A stretch of 64,000 nucleotides of DNA from Escherichia ruysiae (lineage in GTDB: Bacteria > Pseudomonadota > Gammaproteobacteria > Enterobacterales > Enterobacteriaceae): the NCBI RefSeq assembly GCF_902498915.1, contig NZ_CABVLQ010000001.1. The stretch is one strand, 5' to 3'. This document shows positions 53,257 through 64,000 of this stretch, one piece after another; the stretch's first letter is position 1, and each line of letters opens with the position of its first letter. The notes beneath the pieces were generated by a model. That model was not told where the DNA came from. It ran no database searches and saw only the letters and a program-made list of their open reading frames with translations. Both the position numbers and the translations under genes were made by a program.

Positions 53257-54903
53257 TTATTTCACGCAGCGGGTGCACTGCGTGAGCTGTATCTGCTGGA
53301 AGAAGTCATTTCCTTTATCATCCACAAGAATAAACGCCGGGAAATCTTCCACTTCAATTTTCCAGATCGCTTCCATTCCCAGTTCAGGATACTCAACACA
53401 TTCCAGACTCTTAATACTGCCCTGCGCCAGCACTGCCGCCGGGCCGCCAATACTGCCGAGGTAGAAGCCACCGTGTTTTTTACAGGCATCCGTCACCTGC
53501 TGGCTGCGGTTGCCTTTCGCCAGCATGATCATACTTCCGCCCTGCGCTTGCAGTTGATCGACATAAGAATCCATCCGTCCGGCGGTCGTTGGGCCAAGAG
53601 AACCGGAAGCATAACCTTCTGGCGTTTTTGCCGGACCCGCGTAGTAAATCGGGTGATCTTTGATGTATTGCGGTAGCCCTTCGCCGTTGTCCATGCGCTC
53701 TTTCAGTTTGGCGTGGGCAATATCACGACCGACGATAATCGTGCCGTTAAGCGATAAGCGCGTAGAAACGGGATACTGCGACAACTGTGCGAGGATCTCT
53801 TTCATCGGACGGTTAAGGTCAACGCGCACCGCTTCGCCTTCTCCCGCTTTGCGCAGCTCTTCCGGGATATATTTGCCTGGATTATGTTCCAGTTTTTCGA
53901 TCCAGATCCCCTGACGGTTGATCTTCGCTTTGATATTACGGTCAGCAGAACAGGAGACGCCCATTCCGACCGGGCAGGATGCACCATGACGCGGCAGGCG
54001 AATCACGCGGATGTCGTGAGCGAAGTATTTACCACCAAACTGCGCGCCCAGTCCAAGATTTTGCGCTTCGATCAGCAATTCTTTTTCCAGCGCCACATCG
54101 CGGAACGCCTGACCGTGCTCATTCCCTTCCGTTGGCAGTTCGTCATAGTATTTAGCGGAAGCCAGTTTCACCGTTTTAAGGTTAGTTTCCGCAGACGTTC
54201 CGCCAATAACGAACGCAATATGATACGGAGGACACGCCGCCGTACCCAGCGTGCGCATTTTCTCAACCAGGTAATTTTTCAGTTTCCCCGGCGTCAATAA
54301 CGCTTTGGTTTCCTGATAGAGATACGTCTTGTTTGCCGAACCGCCACCTTTGGCGATACAGAGGAATTTGTACTCGTCGCCATCAACAGCATAAAGATCG
54401 ATCTGCGCTGGCAGATTGGTGCCGGTATTCACCTCTTTATACATATCCAGCGGCGCATTTTGCGAGTAGCGCAGGTTATCTTCGATATAGGTGTTATAGA
54501 CACCGCGCGCCAGCGCCGCTTCGTCACCGCCACCGGTCCATACGCGCTGCCCTTTTTTACCAACGATAATCGCGGTGCCAGTGTCCTGACAGGTTGGCAG
54601 AACGCCTTTTGCCGCGATATCGGAGTTACGCAGGAATTGAAGCGCCACATATTTATCGTTTTCGCTGGCTTCCGGGTCACGCAAAATGTCGGCAACCTGC
54701 TGTTGGTGAGCCGGTCGCAGCATAAATGACGCATCATGAAACGCCTGACGCGCCAGCAGAGTTAACGCTTCGGGTGCGACTTTCAAAATCTCCTGCCCTT
54801 CAAATTCAGATACGCTAACGTGTTCGCTGGTCAGCAGGTAATACTCGGTATCATCTTTTTTGAGTGGGAAAGGAGCCTGATAATGAAAGGGTTTGTTTGA
54901 CAT
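53257..54903 (-). CDS. fumA: Fumarase A (class I, iron-sulfur)
   Basis: A 548-residue [4Fe-4S] fumarase of the aerobic TCA cycle. Cluster cysteines appear in PTCQDTGT, ASCPVGMGVSCSADR regions and a third near GTAACPPYH. C-terminal beta domain with GPTTAGRMD. Intact. Divergent from manA. Confidence 0.97.
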   Translation of the reverse strand: MSNKPFHYQAPFPLKKDDTEYYLLTSEHVSVSEFEGQEILKVAPEALTLLARQAFHDASFMLRPAHQQQVADILRDPEASENDKYVALQFLRNSDIAAKGVLPTCQDTGTAIIVGKKGQRVWTGGGDEAALARGVYNTYIEDNLRYSQNAPLDMYKEVNTGTNLPAQIDLYAVDGDEYKFLCIAKGGGSANKTYLYQETKALLTPGKLKNYLVEKMRTLGTAACPPYHIAFVIGGTSAETNLKTVKLASAKYYDELPTEGNEHGQAFRDVALEKELLIEAQNLGLGAQFGGKYFAHDIRVIRLPRHGASCPVGMGVSCSADRNIKAKINRQGIWIEKLEHNPGKYIPEELRKAGEGEAVRVDLNRPMKEILAQLSQYPVSTRLSLNGTIIVGRDIAHAKLKERMDNGEGLPQYIKDHPIYYAGPAKTPEGYASGSLGPTTAGRMDSYVDQLQAQGGSMIMLAKGNRSQQVTDACKKHGGFYLGSIGGPAAVLAQGSIKSLECVEYPELGMEAIWKIEVEDFPAFILVDDKGNDFFQQIQLTQCTRCVK

Positions 54904-55101
54904 TGTTCTCTCACTTACTGCCTGGTTTGGTTATGCTCTGGGCGGGTGTTCCGTTGCCCTGTTAAAAGCGAGTAACAATATCCTACACGGTTTTTTAACA
55001 AAAACTGAGACAAGTACGACTTTTTGCGGCTCCAGGTTACTTCCCGTAGGATTCTTGCTTTAATAGCGGGATTAATTTCCACATTTAAACAGGGATTGAT
55101 C

Positions 55102-56277
55102 ATGCAAAAACTCATTAACTCAGTGCAAAACTATGCCTGGGGCAGCAAAACGGCGTTGACTGAACTTTATGGTATGGAAAATCCGTCCAGCCAACCGATG
55201 GCCGAGCTGTGGATGGGGGCACATCCGAAAAGCAGTTCCCGTGTGCACAATGCTGCCGGAGATATCGTTTCACTGCGTGATGTGATTGAGAGTGATAAAT
55301 CGACTCTGCTTGGAGAGGCCGTTGCCAAACGCTTTGGCGAACTGCCTTTCCTGTTCAAAGTATTATGCGCAGCTCAGCCGCTCTCCATTCAGGTTCATCC
55401 GAACAAACGCAATTCTGAAATCGGTTTTGCTAAAGAAAATGCCGCAGGTATCCCGATGGATGCCGCCGAGCGTAACTATAAAGATCCTAACCACAAGCCG
55501 GAGCTGGTTTTTGCCCTGACACCATTCCTCGCGATGAACGCGTTTCGTGAGTTCTCCGAGATTGTCTCCCTGCTCCAGCCTGTCGCGGGCGCGCATCCGG
55601 CGATTGCTCACTTTTTACAGCAGCCCAGTGCAGAACGTTTAAGCGACCTGTTCGCCAGCCTGTTGAATATGCAGGGTGAAGAAAAATCCCGCGCGCTGGC
55701 GATTTTAAAATCGGCCCTCGACAGCCAGCAGGGTGAACCGTGGCAAACGATTCGTTTAATTTCTGAATTTTACCCGGATGACAGCGGTCTGTTCTCCCCG
55801 CTGTTGCTGAATGTGGTGAAACTGAACCCTGGCGAAGCGATGTTCCTGTTCGCTGAAACACCGCACGCCTACCTGCAAGGCGTGGCGCTGGAAGTGATGG
55901 CGAACTCTGATAACGTGCTGCGTGCGGGTCTGACGCCAAAATATATTGATATTCCTGAGCTGGTTGCCAACGTGAAGTTCGAAGCCAAACCAGCTAACCA
56001 GTTGTTGACCCAGCCGGTGAAGCAAGGTGCAGAACTGGACTTCCCGATTCCAGTGGATGATTTTGCCTTCTCGCTGCATGATCTTAGTGATAAAGAAACC
56101 ACTATCAGCCAGCCAAGTGCCGCCATTTTGTTCTGCGTTGAAGGTGAAGCAACTCTGTGTAAAGGTTCTCAGCAGTTACCGCTTAAACCGGGTGAATCAG
56201 CGTTTATTGCCGCCAACGAGTCACCGGTGACAGTGAAAGGCCACGGACGTTTAGCCCGTGTTTACAACAAGCTGTAA
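55102..56277 (+). CDS. manA: Mannose-6-phosphate isomerase
   Basis: A 391-residue zinc isomerase (type I PMI) linking fructose-6-P and mannose-6-P. Metal and active-site motifs QVHPNKRNSEIGF and YKDPNHKPEL are present. The K-12 H/R variant at VHPN(K/H) differs slightly. It feeds GDP-mannose and colanic acid synthesis. Start at MQKLINSV; upstream in-frame codons lack a site. Confidence 0.97.
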   Translation: MQKLINSVQNYAWGSKTALTELYGMENPSSQPMAELWMGAHPKSSSRVHNAAGDIVSLRDVIESDKSTLLGEAVAKRFGELPFLFKVLCAAQPLSIQVHPNKRNSEIGFAKENAAGIPMDAAERNYKDPNHKPELVFALTPFLAMNAFREFSEIVSLLQPVAGAHPAIAHFLQQPSAERLSDLFASLLNMQGEEKSRALAILKSALDSQQGEPWQTIRLISEFYPDDSGLFSPLLLNVVKLNPGEAMFLFAETPHAYLQGVALEVMANSDNVLRAGLTPKYIDIPELVANVKFEAKPANQLLTQPVKQGAELDFPIPVDDFAFSLHDLSDKETTISQPSAAILFCVEGEATLCKGSQQLPLKPGESAFIAANESPVTVKGHGRLARVYNKL

Positions 56278-56376
56278 GAGCTTACTGAAAAAATTAACAT
56301 CTCTTGCTAAGCTTATTAAAGGCTTATAACACTTCAGGCGGCCAGTCCGCCTGATTTCATTTTATGGATAATCACT

Positions 56377-57885
56377 ATGAATAAATCGCTGGTAGCGGTA
56401 GGCGTCATTGTTGCGCTCGGCGTAGTCTGGACAGGCGGCGCATGGTACACAGGCAAGAAAATAGAAACCCATCTCGAGGACATGGTCGCGCAGGCGAATG
56501 CGCAACTTAAACTGACGGCTCCTGAATCCAACCTGGAAGTGAGTTATCAAAACTATCATCGCGGCGTGTTCAGCAGCCAGTTACAGCTGGTGGTGAAACC
56601 CGTTGCCGGGAAAGAAAATCCGTGGATTAAAAGCGGTCAGAGCGTGATCTTCAACGAATCGGTTGATCATGGTCCCTTTCCCTTGGCCCAGCTTAAAAAA
56701 CTGAACCTGATCCCATCGATGGCGTCGATTCAAACCACGCTTGTCAACAACAATGTGAGCAAGCCACTGTTTGATATGGCAAAAGGAGAAACACCTTTTG
56801 AGATTAACTCCCGCATTGGTTACAGCGGTGATTCCAGCTCAGATATCTCTCTCAAGCCACTGAATTACGAACAAAAAGATGAAAAAGTCGCCTTTAGCGG
56901 CGGCGAGTTCCAGTTAAATGCTGACAGAGACGGCAAAGCTATCTCCCTTTCCGGGGAGGCACAAAGCGGCCGGGTGGATGCGGTTAACGAATACAACCAG
57001 AAAGTGCAGTTGACCTTTAATAATCTGAAAACCGACGGTTCCAGCACACTGGCAAGTTTTGGTGAGCGCGTGGGTAACCAAAAACTGTCACTGGAAAAAA
57101 TGACCATTTCGGTAGAAGGCAAAGAACTGGCACTGCTGGAAGGCATGGAGATCAGCGGTAAATCAGACCTGGTCAATGACGGTAAAACGATCAATAGCCA
57201 ACTGGATTACTCGCTAAACAGCCTGAAAGTACAGAATCAGGATCTGGGCAGCGGCAAGCTGACTTTAAAAGTTGGTCAGATTGATGGCGAAGCCTGGCAC
57301 CAGTTTAGCCAGCAATATAACGCGCAAACCCAGGCTCTGCTGGCACAGCCAGAGATTGCCAACAATCCCGAACTTTATCAGGAGAAAGTGACGGAAGCCT
57401 TCTTTAGCGCCCTGCCGCTGATGTTGAAAGGCGATCCGGTGATAACTGTCGCTCCGTTAAGCTGGAAAAACAGTCAGGGTGAAAGTGCGCTGAATCTGTC
57501 GCTGTTCCTGAAAGATCCGGCAACGACTAAAGAAGCGCCGCAGACACTGGCTCAGGAAGTTGATCGCTCGGTTAAGTCTCTGGAGGCAAAACTAACCATT
57601 CCGGTCGATATGGCAACTGAGCTGATGACCCAGGTAGCGAAGCTGGAAGGTTATCAGGAAGATCAAGCGAAAAAACTGGCAAAACAGCAAGTTGAAGGCG
57701 CGTCAGCAATGGGTCAAATGTTTCGTCTGACCACCTTGCAGGACAATACCATCACCACCAGCCTGCAATATGCTAACGGTCAGATCACGTTAAACGGGCA
57801 GAAAATGCCACTGGAAGATTTTGTTGGTATGTTTGCGATGCCGGCATTAAACGTTCCGGCTGTACCGGCAATACCGCAGCAGTAA
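56377..57885 (+). CDS. ydgA: YdgA, DUF945 envelope protein
   Basis: A 502-residue protein with one N-terminal membrane anchor or signal (residues 5-22), then a large beta-rich repeat domain typical of DUF945 (AsmA-like fold suspected). It may help swarming or lipid traffic; evidence is weak. Downstream stem is shared with uidC. Confidence 0.92.
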   Translation: MNKSLVAVGVIVALGVVWTGGAWYTGKKIETHLEDMVAQANAQLKLTAPESNLEVSYQNYHRGVFSSQLQLVVKPVAGKENPWIKSGQSVIFNESVDHGPFPLAQLKKLNLIPSMASIQTTLVNNNVSKPLFDMAKGETPFEINSRIGYSGDSSSDISLKPLNYEQKDEKVAFSGGEFQLNADRDGKAISLSGEAQSGRVDAVNEYNQKVQLTFNNLKTDGSSTLASFGERVGNQKLSLEKMTISVEGKELALLEGMEISGKSDLVNDGKTINSQLDYSLNSLKVQNQDLGSGKLTLKVGQIDGEAWHQFSQQYNAQTQALLAQPEIANNPELYQEKVTEAFFSALPLMLKGDPVITVAPLSWKNSQGESALNLSLFLKDPATTKEAPQTLAQEVDRSVKSLEAKLTIPVDMATELMTQVAKLEGYQEDQAKKLAKQQVEGASAMGQMFRLTTLQDNTITTSLQYANGQITLNGQKMPLEDFVGMFAMPALNVPAVPAIPQQ

Positions 57886-57896
57886 TTCACTGCCAA

Positions 57897-57924
57897 AACG
57901 CCGGAGAGTTTTCTCTCCGGCGTT
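57897..57924. terminator. Bidirectional terminator between ydgA and uidC
   Basis: AACGCCGGAGAG and CTCTCCGGCGTT pair perfectly around TTTT. Confidence 0.85.
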
Positions 57925-57929
57925 ATTTC

Positions 57930-59195
57930 TTACTTCAACATAAAGTCATACTGAATACTCATTTTCACATCCCAGTAATTCAGGCGATCGCCCAGATTAC
58001 TGCCATCGCGCTTTTCCCGCCCTTTATCGGCAGCAAGAAAGAAATTCATCCCTTGTAACGGCCCTTCGCTGACCCGATAGTTCATACCACCTAAGATACC
58101 CGCGCCTTCAATCCGCACATCTCGTTTACTGGATTCATAGCCGCGAGTCACAATCGGTGCAAATGTCAGCGTAAATTGCGGAGTTACACGGTAGTTGACA
58201 CCTAATTGCCAGGACTGCATTCCTTCACGGTTACGATCAAGACTTAATGAAAAGGGATAGCCAATGTCGGTATCCACCACGGCACCATTCATTGCATGGC
58301 GCAAATAACCACCACTGCCAAATACGCTTCCCCACGGCGCATTCCAGGTCAATTGTCCACTAACCAACGCCGTTTCATTGGGCTGGCTGGTATTACGACT
58401 TAAACCTTCGAGCTGCGCGTAAAATCCGAGCAACTCCCCTTTCAACGTATAATTCGGGTCGAGCGGTATGCTTTTCTCCAGAATACTTTGTATCTGATTG
58501 GAAACATCTTTCTGTACCGATGCCCCCAGAGAATAGCGACTGGTATTATCATGCCAACTGGCGGCTAAAAAAGAACGTGCGCGATGTTTATCGTATTTTC
58601 CCGTCTGGCTGTTATACACCCCTTCATCACGAATACCGGTTGTTGAATCAGTCCATAAAAATACTCGTGAACGCCACATTCCCCACAGATCAATATTTGG
58701 CGTTAAAGCCCAATAACCTAATGCTCCTTCAGAAACAGTCGGTAATGTACGTTGCGAACTGCCAGCCATTAACGGAATACGATAAGGTAAGCTACCATAA
58801 CTATAATCCGTCCCGAAGCGACCTAATTTAAGCAGGCTATTTTCACTGGGTTTTATTTTTACTGCCCCCAGGGCAAAGCCAAAACTTTTATCACCATCAA
58901 GATACCACCGGGTACTCATATCAGCACGAGCACCTAATTTATAAACATAATACGCCCCGCCTTCAACGCCAATAATATTGGAATAATAACCACTATTAAA
59001 ATCGAGCAATCCTCCCTGTACCCATGCGTAAATGTTTCTTCCCGCGCCAGCACTGGGCTTATCAGCCCTGCGCAATTCGTTTTTCAGTCTGATGCGTAGT
59101 CCCGCTTCATCGTCAGCCAGTTGCGCCGCGTAAGCAGAGGTAAGGCCAGAGGCAGCCGTCAGGCAAATAACGGCCATGGCCACTATTTTTCTCAT
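57930..59195 (-). CDS. uidC: UidC outer-membrane glucuronide porin-like protein
   Basis: A 421-residue outer-membrane protein: signal peptide of about 23 residues ending AYAAQ and a beta-barrel ending in LQ-aromatic pattern (SIQYDFMLK). It assists UidB in glucuronide uptake. Last gene of uidABC. Intact. Confidence 0.94.
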   Translation of the reverse strand: MRKIVAMAVICLTAASGLTSAYAAQLADDEAGLRIRLKNELRRADKPSAGAGRNIYAWVQGGLLDFNSGYYSNIIGVEGGAYYVYKLGARADMSTRWYLDGDKSFGFALGAVKIKPSENSLLKLGRFGTDYSYGSLPYRIPLMAGSSQRTLPTVSEGALGYWALTPNIDLWGMWRSRVFLWTDSTTGIRDEGVYNSQTGKYDKHRARSFLAASWHDNTSRYSLGASVQKDVSNQIQSILEKSIPLDPNYTLKGELLGFYAQLEGLSRNTSQPNETALVSGQLTWNAPWGSVFGSGGYLRHAMNGAVVDTDIGYPFSLSLDRNREGMQSWQLGVNYRVTPQFTLTFAPIVTRGYESSKRDVRIEGAGILGGMNYRVSEGPLQGMNFFLAADKGREKRDGSNLGDRLNYWDVKMSIQYDFMLK

Positions 59196-59233
59196 AGTTG
59201 CACCTTTGATGTTCTGATTATTTTTATTGAATA

Positions 59234-62476
<3,243 letters not shown>

Positions 62477-62786
62477 TTGTGATGTACACAGTTATCTGTG
62501 AGAAACCCATGGAAGAGAAATGGAAATAAAAAGAACTGACACCGCGATCAAAAAACCAAAAACTGCAATACCCACAGCGTGATACGGATCGCATTAATCT
62601 TTAAAACAGCGTTGACAGAAGCCACAAAATAAGCAATCGAACGCTCATTCGAATAGATTTTAAATGGTAAATTCACGTGTCATATGGCTACTGTGTATGT
62701 GTTAACGGTGGTTTTGTGACGAAACGGAAAGAGTTTCTATGCAGGATTAAGCGGGCCAGTCTTCACCGCCCCGCGAAAAGACAGAA

Positions 62787-63374
62787 TCAGGATGCAGTTA
62801 AAATACCACCAATCATCGCGCGTAATCCCCGGGCGAATGACGCTTCACACGCCAGGTCTTCGGCTTCGATATCGGCCAGTACGCCATAGGTCAAATCCAG
62901 CAGTAAGCGAGAGGTCATTGCCGTGTTGATGTCAGGGTTTATCTCACCTTTTTGCTGGGCATCGCGCATACGCTGGGCGATAAACTCCGTAATCGTCAGA
63001 TGCTTATTCTTAAGCATGGCGGCGACCTGTGGATTGCGCATCCCTTCCGCCATAATCTCGACCACCAGCGCCCGCTGTCCAAAGGCTTCATGAGTGAGAG
63101 AAACTATCGACTCGACCATATAGTCAACGAAATGAATCCCTTCGATAGGTTCGCGGAAGCGGATCACCGCCCTCTCCTGATCCTGAAGGATAATCGCCTG
63201 AATCAGGGCTTCTTTAGAAATGAAATGGTGATAGAGCGTTCCTGGGCTTATGCCGCAAGATTTACAGATGGCTTTCATCGAGGCACTGTGAAATCCATTT
63301 TCTGAAAAAATCTCTCTGGCAGCATTGAGGATCCGGGTCCGTGTCGGTTGTGCTTCAGTCTGCATGTTATCCAT
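62787..63374 (-). CDS. uidR: UidR repressor of the uid operon
   Basis: A 195-residue TetR-family repressor. The N-terminal helix-turn-helix is at residues about 30-50 (SMKAICKSCGISPGTLYHHF). Glucuronides relieve it. K-12 has one extra Met at the start (MMDN); that codon is ACG here. Downstream of hdhA in the same direction. Confidence 0.95.
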   Translation of the reverse strand: MDNMQTEAQPTRTRILNAAREIFSENGFHSASMKAICKSCGISPGTLYHHFISKEALIQAIILQDQERAVIRFREPIEGIHFVDYMVESIVSLTHEAFGQRALVVEIMAEGMRNPQVAAMLKNKHLTITEFIAQRMRDAQQKGEINPDINTAMTSRLLLDLTYGVLADIEAEDLACEASFARGLRAMIGGILTAS

Positions 63375-63490
63375 CGTTAAACCATTATAGTTAGCGTGAA
63401 TAAGTAGTTTACCGCTTTGCCATGCAAGCGCCTAACATTGCAGGTCAAATGTGCGAAGCCCCCCGCATTCGAGTATTATTCACACGATAA

Positions 63491-63502
63491 TTGGTCAACC
63501 AG
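63491..63502. promoter_or_regulatory. Candidate UidR autoregulatory operator
   Basis: TTGGTCAACCAG is an imperfect palindrome about 120 bases before uidR and shares its core with the sites before uidA. Confidence 0.5.
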
Positions 63503-63562
63503 TAATCGAAATATAGCAACCAGTAGCGAGATAGATGCATTTTTCTGATAACCCATCAGCAT

Positions 63563-63594
63563 CGGAAAACAACGCTGAGTTGCGTTGTTTTCCG
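63563..63594. terminator. Terminator-like stem after hdhA
   Basis: CGGAAAACAACGC and GCGTTGTTTTCCG pair perfectly around six bases, shortly after the hdhA stop. Confidence 0.7.
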
Positions 63595-63605
63595 GGTTAT
63601 TCGAA

Positions 63606-64000
63606 TTAATTGAGTTCCTGTACCCCACCGCCGGAGACAGTGAGAATTTGTCCGCTTATCCAGCTGGCTGCGGGTGAACACAAGAACAACGCCGCATTAG
63701 CAATATCTTGCGGTTGGCCCAGACGTCTGATTGGCGTGTGTTGCAACATTTTTTGTTCGATTTCTGGTGTAATAACGGATTTGAGGGCATCCGTTAATAT
63801 TGCTCCCGGCGCAATACCATTCACCCGAATATTTTTTTCACCCAGGTCGAACGCCATATTCCTGACCAGATGACTGGCCGCAGCTTTAGATGACGCATAC
63901 GAGGTCATGTTTTTATTTTTATTTTCTGCCGCCATGGAAGTGATAGTCAGAATAACGCCACCGCCATTTTTTTCCATTTCTGGCGCAATGAGTTGTGAAA
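63606..64000 (-). CDS. hdhA: 7-alpha-hydroxysteroid dehydrogenase, 3' part
   Basis: The C-terminal 131 residues of an SDR enzyme; the frame runs off the window. The catalytic YASSK is visible along with IRVNGIAPGAI and C-terminal GQILTVSGGG. HdhA oxidises the 7-alpha hydroxyl of bile acids with NAD+. Same order as K-12. Confidence 0.93.
   Translation of the reverse strand, partial: SQLIAPEMEKNGGGVILTITSMAAENKNKNMTSYASSKAAASHLVRNMAFDLGEKNIRVNGIAPGAILTDALKSVITPEIEQKMLQHTPIRRLGQPQDIANAALFLCSPAASWISGQILTVSGGGVQELN

Overview
The window is Escherichia coli chromosome from the replication-terminus region. Almost every gene on the right matches, in order and length, what I recall of E. coli K-12 between rspB and hdhA. 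The left 25.7 kb is a lambdoid prophage at the site occupied by Qin in K-12. It is not K-12 itself: the prophage keeps capsid, packaging, replication and recombination genes that K-12 Qin lacks, and ynfEFG plus most of ynfH are missing. All identifications come from reading the protein sequences; no database search was run.

Prophage, 1-25.7 kb (left end outside the window). The late and rightward-early operons run on the minus strand and the int-side early operon on the plus strand. They diverge from a DicA/DicC immunity region at about 19.0-19.8 kb with four copies of one operator palindrome. On the minus strand come dicC (cro-like), a YdaT/CII-like regulator, an O-like replication gene with about six 23-bp iterons, a DUF977 gene, an AT-rich RelA/SpoT-type alarmone synthetase gene, hokD/mok, rem, a small gene, ydfU and the antiterminator quuQ. 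Then come a cold-shock and lysis block (cspB, decayed cspF, ynfU-like gene, pinholin essQ, ydfR, SAR endolysin rrrQ, spanins rzpQ/rzoQ, cspI, ynfQ, gnsB), a candidate cos region, terminase, gpW-like connector, portal and a fused protease/major capsid gene. On the plus strand are dicA, ydfA, dicF sRNA, dicB, ydfD, a RecE-like/DEDDh nuclease fusion, excisionase and integrase. The int-side junction falls inside ydfJ, leaving about 30 native codons of that gene behind rspB.

Chromosome, 25.8-64 kb: rspBA, ynfA, ynfB-speG, ynfC, ynfD, a 22-codon ynfH remnant, dmsD, clcB, bioD2, mlc, ynfL/ynfM, asr, ydgU, ydgD, mdtJI, tqsA, pntAB, ydgH, arcD-like ydgI, folM, ydgC, rstAB, TerB-tus, fumC, fumA, manA, ydgA, uidABC, uidR and the 3' end of hdhA. 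Functional threads include sugar and glucuronide use (mlc, manA, uid operon), polyamine handling (speG, mdtJI), NADPH and fumarate metabolism (pntAB, fumAC), acid response (rstA with an RstA box before asr) and replication termination (TerB/tus).

Most notable for follow-up: the RelA/SpoT-family gene where K-12 Qin carries relBE; the dicF-dicB-ydfD block inside what looks like a complete phage early operon; an apparent AUU-started gene after cspI; tiny well-primed ORFs after cspB; the immunity operators and replication iterons; and the RecE/DEDDh chimera.
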